Source: CAMBDR01 sp046597185
Lineage (GTDB): Bacteria > Pseudomonadota > Gammaproteobacteria > Burkholderiales > Burkholderiaceae_D
NCBI GenBank assembly: GCA_046597185.1
Contig: JBKJLF010000068.1
Span: forward strand, 1 to 36,245
Direction: 5' to 3'
DNA length: 36,245 bases
Shown here: piece by piece, positions 14,952 through 23,875 of the stretch
Layout of the letters: each line of letters opens with the position of its first letter
Position numbering within the stretch: the first letter of the stretch is position 1
Program-made: the position numbers and the translations under genes
Notes under the pieces: model-generated
Seen by the model: only the letters and a program-made list of their open reading frames with translations
The model's database searches: none
Told to the model about the DNA's origin: nothing

Positions 14952-16331
14952 ATGAATCTCGATACGTCTGCCATCGTCGCCATTGCCACTGCCCCCGGTC
15001 GCGGTGGCATTGGTGTGGTGCGTATCTCCGGTAAGGATTTAAGCGGCATCACCGCCGCTTTGTTCGGTGCCACGCCGTTACGTCCGCGCCACGCCTATTT
15101 TTTACCGTTTAAAAATGACGATGGCAGCCTGATCGATCAAGGCATTGTGTTGTATTTCAAGGGGCCGCATTCGTACACCGGAGAAGACGTGTTGGAATTG
15201 CAAGGCCACGGCGGCCCGGTGGTCATGCAATTATTACTCTCACGCTGCTTGGAGGCGGGTGATGCCTTTGGTTTGCGCATGGCAGAGCCGGGCGAATTCA
15301 CCCGCCGGGCTTACCTGAACGACAAGCTTGATCTGGCGCAAGCCGAAGCGGTGGCCGATTTGATCGATGCCTCCACCGAAGCAGCTGCCAAATCGGCTTC
15401 GCTCTCGCTGGCGGGGGTGTTTTCGCAAAAAATTCAAACCCTGGTGCAGCAAGTGGTTAGCTTGCGCATGTTGGTCGAAGCCACACTCGACTTTCCCGAA
15501 GAAGAAATCGACTTCTTAAAAAAATCTGATGCAATGGGGCAATTGCAAACCATTCTGGAGAGTCTTCAACAAGTATTTGCGCAAGCGGTACAAGGCGCGT
15601 TGCTGCGTGATGGTTTGAACGTGGTGTTGGCAGGCCAAGCCAACGTCGGTAAGTCATCACTATTAAATGTCTTGGCGGGTTCCGATGTGGCAATTGTGAC
15701 GCCGATTGCGGGTACCACGCGCGATAAAATTGTCGAAACGATTCAGATTAATGGCATTCCACTCAACTTGATTGATACCGCCGGTATTCGTCACGCCTAT
15801 GACGTGGGCGATGAAGTGGAACGTATCGGCATAGAGCGTACCTGGCAAGAAGTGGAAAAGGCCGATGTGATTCTACACTTGATGGACGCCAGTCGCGGCC
15901 CCACCCGTGCCGATGATGACATCGTGGAACGCTTTCCAGATGATGTGCCCGTTATTCGGGTCTGGAATAAAATTGATTTGTCCGGCCACAAGCCCAGTAT
16001 CGATATCATGCCCGATGCGACCCACATTTATATGTCAGCCGAGTTGGGCCTTGGCATCGATTTGTTGCGTGATGAATTAATGCGCCTGGCAGGTTGGCAG
16101 CAAACCGGGGAATCGGTCTGTTTGGCGCGCGAGCGGCACTTGGTTGCGTTGCGCGCAGCGTATCAGTTTCTGCAAAAAGCGCAGACGCATGCCGAACAAA
16201 ACGACCAGGCACTTGATCTGTTTGCTGAAGAATTGCGCCTGGCGCAAGAACGGCTCTCCAGCATTACGGGCGAATTTTCTTCCGATGATTTATTGGGCGT
16301 GATTTTTAGCCGTTTTTGTATTGGCAAGTAA
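14952..16331 (+). CDS. mnmE: tRNA modification GTPase MnmE (TrmE)
   Basis: MnmE works with MnmG to place 5-carboxymethylaminomethyl or related groups on the wobble uridine of several tRNAs. The N-terminal tetrahydrofolate-binding domain begins TIVAIATAPGRGGIGVVRISG-like (seen as IATAPGRGGIGVVRISGK). The G domain has Walker A GQANVGKSS near residue 227, DTAG near 273, and NKID. The C-terminus is the invariant FCIGK, whose Cys is typical of the family. At 459 residues it is full length. It starts 15 bases after yidC with a GAGG ribosome site. The 3' end meets the convergent cyclo-ligase gene with only 7 bases between. Confidence 0.97.
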   Translation: MNLDTSAIVAIATAPGRGGIGVVRISGKDLSGITAALFGATPLRPRHAYFLPFKNDDGSLIDQGIVLYFKGPHSYTGEDVLELQGHGGPVVMQLLLSRCLEAGDAFGLRMAEPGEFTRRAYLNDKLDLAQAEAVADLIDASTEAAAKSASLSLAGVFSQKIQTLVQQVVSLRMLVEATLDFPEEEIDFLKKSDAMGQLQTILESLQQVFAQAVQGALLRDGLNVVLAGQANVGKSSLLNVLAGSDVAIVTPIAGTTRDKIVETIQINGIPLNLIDTAGIRHAYDVGDEVERIGIERTWQEVEKADVILHLMDASRGPTRADDDIVERFPDDVPVIRVWNKIDLSGHKPSIDIMPDATHIYMSAELGLGIDLLRDELMRLAGWQQTGESVCLARERHLVALRAAYQFLQKAQTHAEQNDQALDLFAEELRLAQERLSSITGEFSSDDLLGVIFSRFCIGK

Positions 16332-16338
16332 GGTCGAA

Positions 16339-16995
16339 TCAGCGTTCGGCTGGTTCGGTGATGAGTTTAGTCATGGTCTCAGTAATAGTCTCAGTAATAG
16401 TCTCAGTAATTATGCGGGTGAGCGCAATATCATGCGGCCCGGGGGCAAATTCCGTTGCCAGGCACTGGTAGGCGATGCCCGCGCTGGCGATGGGATAGGG
16501 CGCTGCCGCCAAAGTGCGATCATAAAAACCACCACCGTAACCCAGCCGATAGCCGGCCGCATTAAAGCCAACACAGGGAATCAACATAAATTGTGGCAAA
16601 GTTTCCCATTCCGGCTTGGATGGTACTGCAATGCCAAATTGGTCGCGACTCATGGCGGTGTCTGGCTGCCAGCGCGCAAACCGTAAGGGCGCATCAACTT
16701 GTTGTACTAATGGCAGGCACAAGACCACTCCGGCTTGATGCAAATGCAAAAACGTCGGGCTTAAATCGGGTTCGCCTCGTGTCGGCGCGTAAATTCCCAA
16801 TTTGTCCACGCGTAACTGCTGGCACCATGTAAGCATTTGCTGACCAATTAACGCATCCCATTCTGCACGCAATGCGACTGCGATGCCACGGCGTCGCGCC
16901 AGTAAATCGCGGCGCAATGCAACTTTATCAATGTCATGGGGTCTGATTGAACACTCTGTTGTGTCGAGGGCTGTTGTTGGCGCACGATGAGTCAT
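16339..16995 (-). CDS. 5-formyltetrahydrofolate cyclo-ligase
   Basis: This enzyme converts 5-formyltetrahydrofolate to 5,10-methenyltetrahydrofolate using ATP. The signature GYGGGFYDR (GxGxGxYDR) lies in the C-terminal half, and the N-terminal KVALRRDLLARRR helix and IGIYAPTRGEPDL-like block (seen as LGIYAPTRGEPDL) are typical. The ATG at 16995 gives 218 residues and fits the family; an open frame continues 46 codons further upstream but overlaps the divergent transglycosylase gene and has no family similarity. The C-terminus carries an unusual ITETITETITET run from a 12-bp DNA repeat, beyond the normal end of the fold. No 6S RNA gene lies next to it, unlike in many proteobacteria; only 64 bases separate it from slt. 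Confidence 0.92.
   Translation of the reverse strand: MTHRAPTTALDTTECSIRPHDIDKVALRRDLLARRRGIAVALRAEWDALIGQQMLTWCQQLRVDKLGIYAPTRGEPDLSPTFLHLHQAGVVLCLPLVQQVDAPLRFARWQPDTAMSRDQFGIAVPSKPEWETLPQFMLIPCVGFNAAGYRLGYGGGFYDRTLAAAPYPIASAGIAYQCLATEFAPGPHDIALTRIITETITETITETMTKLITEPAER
16375..16410. repeat. Three tandem 12-bp repeats in the cyclo-ligase 3' end
   Basis: Three consecutive 12-bp units at 16375-16386, 16387-16398 and 16399-16410 read (G/A)GTCTCAGTAAT. On the minus strand they encode the repeated tetrapeptide ITET near the C-terminus of the cyclo-ligase. The unit is a multiple of three, so copy-number changes keep the frame. Confidence 0.9.
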
Positions 16996-17059
16996 ATAAT
17001 GAACGCTGGAATGAATGCAAAACGAAAATGTCAGTTTACCTTGAATCGAGAGTGTGATC

Positions 17060-19039
17060 GTGAAAATCTGGAACCTAACCAAAAATTGGCTGCTGCTGCC
17101 AACTGCATTGCTATGCGCCAACTTGGTCGTCACGGGCGCGGGTCAAGCCAAACCTGTCTCCGCCAAGGCACCATCTCAACGCGGCAGCACTTTGGATGAT
17201 AGCTTCATCTCACTACGTTCAGCGGCGTTGCATGGCGACCAGCCAACCAGTAAGCGGCTGGTAGCGCAACTGGCCGATTATGACATTCCCTCCTATGTTG
17301 ACTATTATCGCCTGCGTGCCAATATTCGCGCCGCTTCGGTTGGTGATATTCGCGACTTTTTAAGCCGCTACGATGGCAGCGCCATTGCCGACCGTTTGCG
17401 CAACGATTGGCTGCTCGACCTTGGCTTGCGGCGCGACTGGGCTACCTTTGATGAGCAATTCCCCAAGTTTGCCTTGGCCGACGATACCCAGGTCAAATGT
17501 TATGCCTTATTGTCGAAAGCGCTAAAAGGGCGCTTGGTGGCACCCGCCGCACGCGAGTTATTGCAAAACCCCAAAGAATATGGCGAAGCCTGCGTTACCC
17601 TGATTGCCACCTTGGCCGAACAACAGCAATTGAATCTGGATGAATTGTGGCAGCAAGTGCGGCTCGCGGCAGAGGTTAATGCCTTTGGCACGGCACGCCA
17701 GCTTGCTGCCATTTTGGATGTGCCGGATAAAGCCGTGGTGCAAGCGCTGGATAGCCCAAGTCGAACCGTCGCGCGCGGGCCAGGTGCAGGCCGGGTTGAA
17801 CATGAATTGTATGTGCTGGCTTTGGGGCGTTTGGCGCGCAGCGGCGGCAGTAGTCTGGCGGCGCAAAATCTGCAAGAATTGGGGGGCAAATTGCCCGCCA
17901 CCGTGAAAGCGCAAGCTTGGGCGCAACTGGCTTTGCCAGCGGCGATTAACTTGGCTCCGGAAGCGCCGGAATATTGGAATCGTACCCAAGGCGCGCTACT
18001 CTCAACGGAGGGTTATCAATGGCGCGTGCGCAGTGCCTTGCGCGTTGGTGATTGGAAGCAGGTTAAAGCAGCAATTGAAGCGATGCCGCCTGCCTTACGT
18101 AGCGATGCCGCATGGGTGTATTGGTATGCGCGCGCGCTCAAGCAACACGACAGCGCGCAGGCGGCGCAGGCGCAGTGGCAGTCGATTGCGAGTCAAACCA
18201 ATTTTTATGGCCAATTGGCGCTGGAAGAACTGGGCCAAAAAATAGCGATCCCCACCCCGGCAGCGGCGTTGACCACGGCTGAAATGAGTGCGATGCGCGC
18301 CAACAAGGGTTTGCAGCGTGCCATGAAATTTTTTGCGCTGGGCTTGCGCTTTGAAGGTACGCGCGAATGGAATTGGGAATTGCGTCAATTCAGTGAGCGC
18401 GAACACTTGGCAGCCGCCGAACTGGCGCGTGAAAATAATATCCTCGATCGTATGGTCAATACCTCGGATCGTACCAAAACCGAGTTTGATTTTACCCAGC
18501 GCTTTCCCTCACCGCATAACGACATCATGCAATTAAATACTCAAACCCTGGGGCTGGACAAGGCATGGGTGTATGGCTTGATTCGGCAAGAATCGCGCTT
18601 TATCTTAAATGCGCGTTCTACCGTTGGGGCTTCCGGTTTGATGCAATTAATGCCCGCGACCGCACGCTTTGTGGCGCAAAAAATTGGCTTGACCGGGTTT
18701 GCGCCGGATCAAGTCAACGATATCCGCACCAATATTTTGCTTGGCACCAATTATTTGAATATGGTACTGGGTAATCTGGATGGTTCGCAAACACTGGCCA
18801 CGGCGGCGTATAATGCCGGGCCGGGGCGACCCCGTAACTGGCGTTCCAGCCTGACACGTCCGGTGGAAGGGGCTATTTTCGCAGAAACCATTCCCTTCAC
18901 CGAAACCCGTGGCTATGTCAAAAATGTGTTATCCAATGCCACCTATTATGCGGCCCTGTTTGAGAATCAACCGCAATCGCTCAAGGCGCGCCTGGGGATG
19001 GTGGGGCCAAAAGGCGTGGCACTGGCCGAGGTGCGCTGA
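17060..19039 (+). CDS. slt: Soluble lytic murein transglycosylase (Slt70-like)
   Basis: Slt enzymes cleave the glycan strands of peptidoglycan to 1,6-anhydro products in the periplasm. The N-terminus is a signal peptide: KIWNLTKNW, a hydrophobic stretch and a likely cleavage near GAGQA-KP. A long alpha-helical superhelix domain (about residues 40-480) leads to the C-terminal catalytic domain. There the catalytic Glu is in LIRQESRF (about residue 511), followed by GASGLMQLMPATA, NILLGTNYL, and AAYNAGPGRP. GTG 17060 is preferred because GAGAG lies about seven bases before it; GTG 17054 is too close. It is divergent from the cyclo-ligase gene, with 64 bases for both promoters. Confidence 0.93.
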   Translation: MKIWNLTKNWLLLPTALLCANLVVTGAGQAKPVSAKAPSQRGSTLDDSFISLRSAALHGDQPTSKRLVAQLADYDIPSYVDYYRLRANIRAASVGDIRDFLSRYDGSAIADRLRNDWLLDLGLRRDWATFDEQFPKFALADDTQVKCYALLSKALKGRLVAPAARELLQNPKEYGEACVTLIATLAEQQQLNLDELWQQVRLAAEVNAFGTARQLAAILDVPDKAVVQALDSPSRTVARGPGAGRVEHELYVLALGRLARSGGSSLAAQNLQELGGKLPATVKAQAWAQLALPAAINLAPEAPEYWNRTQGALLSTEGYQWRVRSALRVGDWKQVKAAIEAMPPALRSDAAWVYWYARALKQHDSAQAAQAQWQSIASQTNFYGQLALEELGQKIAIPTPAAALTTAEMSAMRANKGLQRAMKFFALGLRFEGTREWNWELRQFSEREHLAAAELARENNILDRMVNTSDRTKTEFDFTQRFPSPHNDIMQLNTQTLGLDKAWVYGLIRQESRFILNARSTVGASGLMQLMPATARFVAQKIGLTGFAPDQVNDIRTNILLGTNYLNMVLGNLDGSQTLATAAYNAGPGRPRNWRSSLTRPVEGAIFAETIPFTETRGYVKNVLSNATYYAALFENQPQSLKARLGMVGPKGVALAEVR

Positions 19040-19114
19040 GACAGCGCGCTGAGGCGGTATGGATAACATCGAATAATGAATATATACCTACGATTGGCGA
19101 AATGGGAGTATTGA

Positions 19115-19831
19115 ATGGAATTAACTGAAGTGGATGTAACCCTGGCGCATACCCTGGATGTGGCCGAAAAAACTGGCTTGACGCTGGTCATTGGGAATAA
19201 AAACTATTCATCCTGGTCGATGCGGCCCTGGGTGGTGATGACCGCGTTTGGCATCCCCTTTCACGAGGTGCGCATTTTGTTGGATCAAGCCGATACCTCG
19301 GCGCAAATTGCCGAATATAGTAGTGCCGGGCGGGTGCCGATTTTAATTGCCGGACAAATCACGATTTGGGATTCGCTCGCCATTTGTGAATATTTGGCCG
19401 AACAATTTCCTGATAAAGACTTGTGGCCTGAAGATGTGGCGATGCGGGCCATGGCGCGCTCGGTGTGCGCGGAAATGCATTCGAGCTTTTCCGGTTTGCG
19501 CAGCGCCATGTCGATGAATATCAAAATGCATTTTCCGGGCAAAGGCCGCACCCCTGCAGCCCAGGCCGATATTGGCCGGATCAGTGAAATTTGGGAAGAT
19601 TGCATGTCACGCAATGGTCACCAACAATACTTGTTTGGGCAATTTTCGATTGCCGATGCCTTTTTCGCGCCGGTAGTGATGCGCTTTCACACCTATGGCG
19701 TCGCGCTGGCCCCCGCCTTGAATGCGTATTGTGAGCGCGTGCGTGAGCATCCGGCGGTGGCGCAGTGGGTGCGCGAAGCGCTGGCCGAAGTGGACGTGAT
19801 CGCCCGGTGCGATTTGCCGCCGGAAAGCTGA
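19115..19831 (+). CDS. Glutathione S-transferase family protein
   Basis: A 238-residue protein with a thioredoxin-like N-terminal domain containing NKNYSSWSMRPW, the active-site loop of a GST subgroup that includes many proteobacterial GSTs of unknown substrate. Next come GRVPILIAG (cis-Pro loop) and WDSLAICEYLAE (glutathione gamma-glutamyl contact with the Ser). The C-terminal half is the usual helical domain, with FSIADAFFAPV carrying the conserved N-capping Asp. About 25 extra residues precede the thioredoxin fold. GGGAG lies upstream of the ATG. It is followed 7 bases later by cca. The substrate is unknown. Confidence 0.9.
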   Translation: MELTEVDVTLAHTLDVAEKTGLTLVIGNKNYSSWSMRPWVVMTAFGIPFHEVRILLDQADTSAQIAEYSSAGRVPILIAGQITIWDSLAICEYLAEQFPDKDLWPEDVAMRAMARSVCAEMHSSFSGLRSAMSMNIKMHFPGKGRTPAAQADIGRISEIWEDCMSRNGHQQYLFGQFSIADAFFAPVVMRFHTYGVALAPALNAYCERVREHPAVAQWVREALAEVDVIARCDLPPES

Positions 19832-19838
19832 GTGTGCC

Positions 19839-20957
19839 ATGAAAGTGTACTTGGTAGGCGGTTCGGTGCGCGATCAATTGCTGGGCGTGAGCAGCCAGGA
19901 TCGCGACTATCTGGTGGTGGGCAGCAGCCCACAGCAAATGTTGGATGCCGGTTATTTGCCAGTCGGTAAAGACTTCCCGGTGTTTTTACATCCGGGCAGC
20001 CATGACGAATATGCCTTGGCACGCACCGAGCGCAAAACCGCGCCGGGGTATACTGGCTTCGCCTTTCATACCGCGCCCGACGTGACGGTCGAGCAAGATC
20101 TGGCGCGCCGTGATTTAACCATCAACGCCATGGCACGTGCCGAGGATGGCGAATTGATTGATCCCTTTGGCGGCCAGCGTGATTTGTCCAATAAAGTATT
20201 ACGCCATGTTTCCGCCGCCTTTGAAGAAGACCCGGTACGTATCTTGCGGCTGGCCCGCTTTGCCGCGCGCATGCCCGAGTTTGTGGTGGCCGATGAAACC
20301 ATGGCATTAATGCGGCGCATGGTGCAGGCGGGCGAGGTCAATGCGCTGGTGGCTGAGCGGGTGTGGCAAGAATTGGCGCGCGGCTTGTTGGACGCGCGGC
20401 CCGAGCGAATGTTTCAGGTACTGCAAGCTTGCGATGCCTTGCCCCACCTTGTACCGGAATTGGTGGATGCTGAACCCATCGTCTGGCAGGCATTGCGCCT
20501 GGCAGTCGAGCGGCAATTTAATTTGGAGCAGCGCTTTGCCACCCTGTTGCATCGGATGAGCAGTCAGGCCGATATCCGCGCTTTGTGTCAACGCATGAAG
20601 GTGCCAAGCCACTGTCGCGATATGTTGGAAATGCTGGCGCGTGAATTGCCGTTGCGTGAACAATGGATAGCATTGAAGCCGGAGCAGTGGGTTCATTTAA
20701 TGCAGCGTTGCGATGCCTGGCGCAAACCCCAGCGCTTCGAACAATTCTTGCAAGCCATTTGCGCTGTTTTCCCGCTGGAGGCGCAATGCCAGTGCTTGCG
20801 CCTGGCCTTGAATGCCGCGAAAGCGGTGGATGCTGGTGCGATTGCGCAGCAATATGCAAACCAGACGGCGTTAATTGCGCCAGCGATTTTTCAGGCGCGG
20901 GTTGATGCAGTTACCGGGTTGGTCGGCGTTCAGCCAGTGGGCGAGGCCACGGCATGA
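19839..20957 (+). CDS. cca: CCA tRNA nucleotidyltransferase, HD active site lost
   Basis: This enzyme adds or repairs the CCA end of tRNAs. The class II nucleotidyltransferase head is intact: GGSVRDQLLG, the catalytic pair in QDRDYLVVG (Asp21 and Asp23), RRDLTINAMA, and EEDPVRILRLARFAAR. E. coli Cca is 412 residues and carries a C-terminal HD phosphohydrolase domain. Here the protein is 372 residues, and the place of the HD pair reads LLHRM (His about 238 followed by Arg). The metal-binding His-rich segment that normally follows is missing, while flanking parts (VPSHCRDMLEMLARE, CDAWRKPQRFEQ) remain. Nucleotidyl transfer should work; the phosphodiesterase/phosphatase activities should not. 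It overlaps the next gene by four bases. Confidence 0.93.
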   Translation: MKVYLVGGSVRDQLLGVSSQDRDYLVVGSSPQQMLDAGYLPVGKDFPVFLHPGSHDEYALARTERKTAPGYTGFAFHTAPDVTVEQDLARRDLTINAMARAEDGELIDPFGGQRDLSNKVLRHVSAAFEEDPVRILRLARFAARMPEFVVADETMALMRRMVQAGEVNALVAERVWQELARGLLDARPERMFQVLQACDALPHLVPELVDAEPIVWQALRLAVERQFNLEQRFATLLHRMSSQADIRALCQRMKVPSHCRDMLEMLARELPLREQWIALKPEQWVHLMQRCDAWRKPQRFEQFLQAICAVFPLEAQCQCLRLALNAAKAVDAGAIAQQYANQTALIAPAIFQARVDAVTGLVGVQPVGEATA

Positions 20958-22459
20958 GGGCGTGGCGCTTGCCTGCACTGGGTTTGGCCGCGCTGATCCT
21001 GATCAGTATTTTGGGATTTTTGTATTATCAAACCCAAATGTTTGATCTGGAGCGGCAAAGCCAGGTTCTTCTTGATCTGCGTATCTTAAAGCAAATGGAC
21101 GTGGAATGGAGCGCTAATATCTTGCGCTCACGCATCGGCATGAATCATGATTATGATCCGCTCAGTTTGTCAGTGCATCCCATGCAGGTATTGCAAGAAC
21201 GCTTACATCAGGCGCTGGAACTGACCCGCCTTAAAGCCGCCAGCATCAGTTTGACCCGTTTTAGCGCCGCTTTTACCGAAAAAAGAGAATTGGTTGAGCG
21301 CTTTAAATCGCAAAACGCCATATTAAGAAATTCCCTGATTTATTTTCCGATTGCCGTCGAAGAATTAAAGCAACAATTGCGCGAAGTTGAGAAAACCAAG
21401 CCCGGCCAAGCACTGGAAATGACCAGCCTTGAAGCCCAAATCAGCACCTTGATGGCCGATACCTTGCGCTTTAATCTGGTACCGGATGCCCAGTTGGCGA
21501 GTCAAATCAAGGCGCAGTTGGCACAACTCGAAGGGCGCGCATGGCATCCCCGGATTCATGCCATGTTAGTCCAATTATCGGCCCATATCCATGTCATTGT
21601 GCGCCAACGGGTGCTTGAAGATGTCTTATTGGCGCGACTCAGTGTGATCGCTTCTGATCGGATAATCGACGATATTCTTCATTCGTTCGAACAGGAATTT
21701 GCACGAGCGCTGGCTGAAAAGCAGCGTTACCGGCGTTTTTTGTTGGATTATGTTGCCTTTTTGGCTTTGTTGGTGCCGTATGTGGGTTGGTGGATTACAA
21801 AAAGATACCGTATGAATCTGCAAAAAAATCAGCATTTGCAAGCCACGAATGATACATTAGCCCGACACATGGCCGAGCGGAATGCACAATGGGAGCGACA
21901 AGCGAGTCAATTGGCTGAAATGGTTGCGTATGATAGCTTGACCGGTTTGGCGAATGGCGCTCAGTTGATCAGGCAATTGGAACGTGCCCTGTTACGCGCT
22001 GAACGCTGCATCAGCAGGGTGGCATTACTGTATATCGGCTTGGATGGCCTGCAGGTGGTACGGGATACTTATGGGCAGTCTGTAGGTGATGTTGTACTGC
22101 AAGAAGTAGCACATCGGGTGCCCCGTAATTTTCGCGAAGAAGATTGTTTTGCGCGGTTGAAAAGCGACGAATTTGTGATATTGTTAGAAGATGTTGCCAC
22201 TCTTGACGGGGTGCTACGGGTAGCGCAAGAAGTCTTGTGGCAAATTGAACAAATTTCATCTGTGGCGGGATGTGCAGTAAAACTTTCCGCTTGGTTTGGC
22301 ATCAGTTGTGCCCACGGCCGCTCCGGTGTGGCGTCTTCAGCCACTGCATTATTGGACGAGGCGGATCGCGCCATGTCTCAGGTAAAACAAGGTGCGCAAG
22401 GGGTACGCATCGCATTGAGTGAAAATGCAAAGTGGGATGCAGACGGCAGCGCGAAGTGA
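20954..22459 (+). CDS. DAHL-domain membrane protein with degenerate GGDEF domain (likely c-di-GMP receptor)
   Basis: A 501-residue protein. A first membrane helix (about residues 7-25) is followed by an all-helical extracytoplasmic region with the DAHL pattern (VEWSANILRSRIGMNHDYDPL). A second membrane helix lies near residues 265-282, and a cytoplasmic GGDEF-like domain follows (DSLTGLANG onward). The active-site loop reads KSDEF (403-407) instead of GGDEF, and the first metal-binding Asp position reads IGLD rather than xDxD, so cyclase activity is unlikely. Five residues before KSDEF, RxxD is kept as REED (394-397), exactly where the inhibitory I-site sits, so c-di-GMP binding is plausible. 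It overlaps the cca stop (ATGA) and is the last gene before the T6SS operon. Domain naming is from memory of motifs. Confidence 0.75.
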   Translation: MRAWRLPALGLAALILISILGFLYYQTQMFDLERQSQVLLDLRILKQMDVEWSANILRSRIGMNHDYDPLSLSVHPMQVLQERLHQALELTRLKAASISLTRFSAAFTEKRELVERFKSQNAILRNSLIYFPIAVEELKQQLREVEKTKPGQALEMTSLEAQISTLMADTLRFNLVPDAQLASQIKAQLAQLEGRAWHPRIHAMLVQLSAHIHVIVRQRVLEDVLLARLSVIASDRIIDDILHSFEQEFARALAEKQRYRRFLLDYVAFLALLVPYVGWWITKRYRMNLQKNQHLQATNDTLARHMAERNAQWERQASQLAEMVAYDSLTGLANGAQLIRQLERALLRAERCISRVALLYIGLDGLQVVRDTYGQSVGDVVLQEVAHRVPRNFREEDCFARLKSDEFVILLEDVATLDGVLRVAQEVLWQIEQISSVAGCAVKLSAWFGISCAHGRSGVASSATALLDEADRAMSQVKQGAQGVRIALSENAKWDADGSAK

Positions 22460-22748
22460 ATGGGGCATAAAATTTGTATGAATTTGTTTCAAAGAACGCG
22501 ATGAAAGAAGATTTGCGGTTGAATATTTCAACTCTGGCAATAGAATTCTGAAATTGCAAAGCTCAAAAAGCATTTCAGGCAAAAAATAATTAATGGATGT
22601 TGACATCAACTTTTGATATCATGGCGCTCTGGCTTTTATTGTGATTAAATATACTTCCAACGTCTTCGGGAATTGCTTGCAAATTTACCCAAGTGTGTGA
22701 GATAATTGGCAATGCTCTAATTTAAATTGAGTGAAAGAGTAAAGATTT
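22460..22748. other. Intergenic region upstream of the T6SS operon
   Basis: A 289-bp AT-rich region that must hold the tssA promoter. Two small palindromes are close together: GTTGACATCAAC (22599-22610), which also contains a TTGACA hexamer, and TGATATCA (22614-22621). No -10 with good spacing follows that TTGACA, and I found no convincing sigma-54 -24/-12 element. The palindromes are candidate regulator sites. A GAAAGAG precedes the tssA ATG. Confidence 0.4.
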
Positions 22749-23810
22749 ATGGGTGTTCTGAATATTGATGATTTAGTAAAATCGTTGGGCGATGAACAGC
22801 CTTGCGGTGAGGATCTGGAATATGATCCGGAAATGGCTGAACTGTTAAAAGAATCGGCAGGTAAGCCGGAAGTGCAGTATGGTGATACTTTGGTCGAAGC
22901 GGTGCCGCCAGAATGGAAAGCGGTTAAGAAATTGGCCTTGGCTGTCTCGGGGCGAACGCGGGATTTGCGCGTAGCGATCATTTTATTGCGCTCGGTCATG
23001 GCCCTACACGGAATCGAAGGTGCGACCGATGGCTTGATGTTGGTGCAGCGCCTGTTGAGCGAACAGTGGGATTTGGTTCACCCTCAACTGGATCCTGATG
23101 ATGACATGGATCCGACCTCCCGTATCAATTGCCTTGCTACCTTGGCCGATGGCCCCACTTTTGTCAGAGAGTTTAAAGAAGTTGGCTTTATTACCTTGCC
23201 TGGCTTGGGGCCGTTAAATGTGCGCCAGCTTGAGTATTCTTTGGGTGAGGTGGTTGTCCCTGCAGGGAGAGAAAAAAATGAATTGTCAACCATTCAGGCA
23301 TCAATGGGTGATATTTCCCCTGAGCAAATGGCACTCGCGGCAGAGCGTTTGGAGGCGGCTTATGGTGCGATTGTCGGGATTGAAAAATCCCTGGAGAGTC
23401 GGGTAGGCGCTTCCAATATGCTCAATCTGGATGGCATCATCAAGCCAATCAAGAAAGCGCGTGATTTTATTCGCGCCCAACAGCCTGATGCCGAGCCGAT
23501 TGAAGAGAGTACTGATGTAGCTGAAGGTGTTGCTGGCGGTGCAAATGTTGCCTCCGGAGGCGGAAATTCCGGGCGTTCTGTTGCAATTAGTGGCGAAATT
23601 GCCAGCCGTGAAGATGTTTCACGCATGATAGACAAGATCTGCACGTATTATTCCAAGTATGAGCCGTCCAGTCCGGTGCCAATACTTTTGCAGCGTGCGA
23701 AGCGGCTTGTGCCAAAAAGCTTTATTGAAATAATGGAAGATTTGACCCCTGATGGTTTGGCGCAGTTGCAGGTTATTAGCGGCATTGTTCCACAGAATGA
23801 AGAGTACTAA
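22749..23810 (+). CDS. tssA: Type VI secretion protein TssA (ImpA family)
   Basis: TssA guides tail-tube and sheath assembly on the T6SS baseplate. The N-terminal ImpA_N domain is visible: LGDEQPCGEDLEYDPEM at about residues 15-31, then PPEWKAVKKLAL and QWDLVHPQLDPDDDMDPTSR, the family's most conserved stretch. A Gly/Ala-rich linker (about 255-275) leads to a C-terminal helical part (SREDVSRMIDKICTYYSKYEPSSP). The length, 353 residues, fits the short TssA type resembling P. aeruginosa TssA1. It is the first gene of the operon, with a 289-bp upstream region and GAAAGAG before its ATG; tssB follows after 65 bases. Confidence 0.93.
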   Translation: MGVLNIDDLVKSLGDEQPCGEDLEYDPEMAELLKESAGKPEVQYGDTLVEAVPPEWKAVKKLALAVSGRTRDLRVAIILLRSVMALHGIEGATDGLMLVQRLLSEQWDLVHPQLDPDDDMDPTSRINCLATLADGPTFVREFKEVGFITLPGLGPLNVRQLEYSLGEVVVPAGREKNELSTIQASMGDISPEQMALAAERLEAAYGAIVGIEKSLESRVGASNMLNLDGIIKPIKKARDFIRAQQPDAEPIEESTDVAEGVAGGANVASGGGNSGRSVAISGEIASREDVSRMIDKICTYYSKYEPSSPVPILLQRAKRLVPKSFIEIMEDLTPDGLAQLQVISGIVPQNEEY

Positions 23811-23875
23811 GCGGTATGAGTTGGAGCAAAGGTCTTGGTACCCCTTTTATTGATAAAAGAAGGAAGGAAAAAATT

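Noticed and set aside
16996..17059. 6S RNA gene next to the cyclo-ligase gene
   Set aside because: In many proteobacteria ssrS precedes this gene, but here only 64 bases separate it from slt, too little room.
22625..22700. Sigma-54 promoter for the T6SS operon
   Set aside because: GG and GC pairs occur, but the spacing is off by one or two bases in every candidate, so no -24/-12 element is supported.
23816..23875. Upstream ATG for tssB
   Set aside because: The extra 20 residues are not like the family, while ATG 23876 has a strong AAGGAAGGA site.
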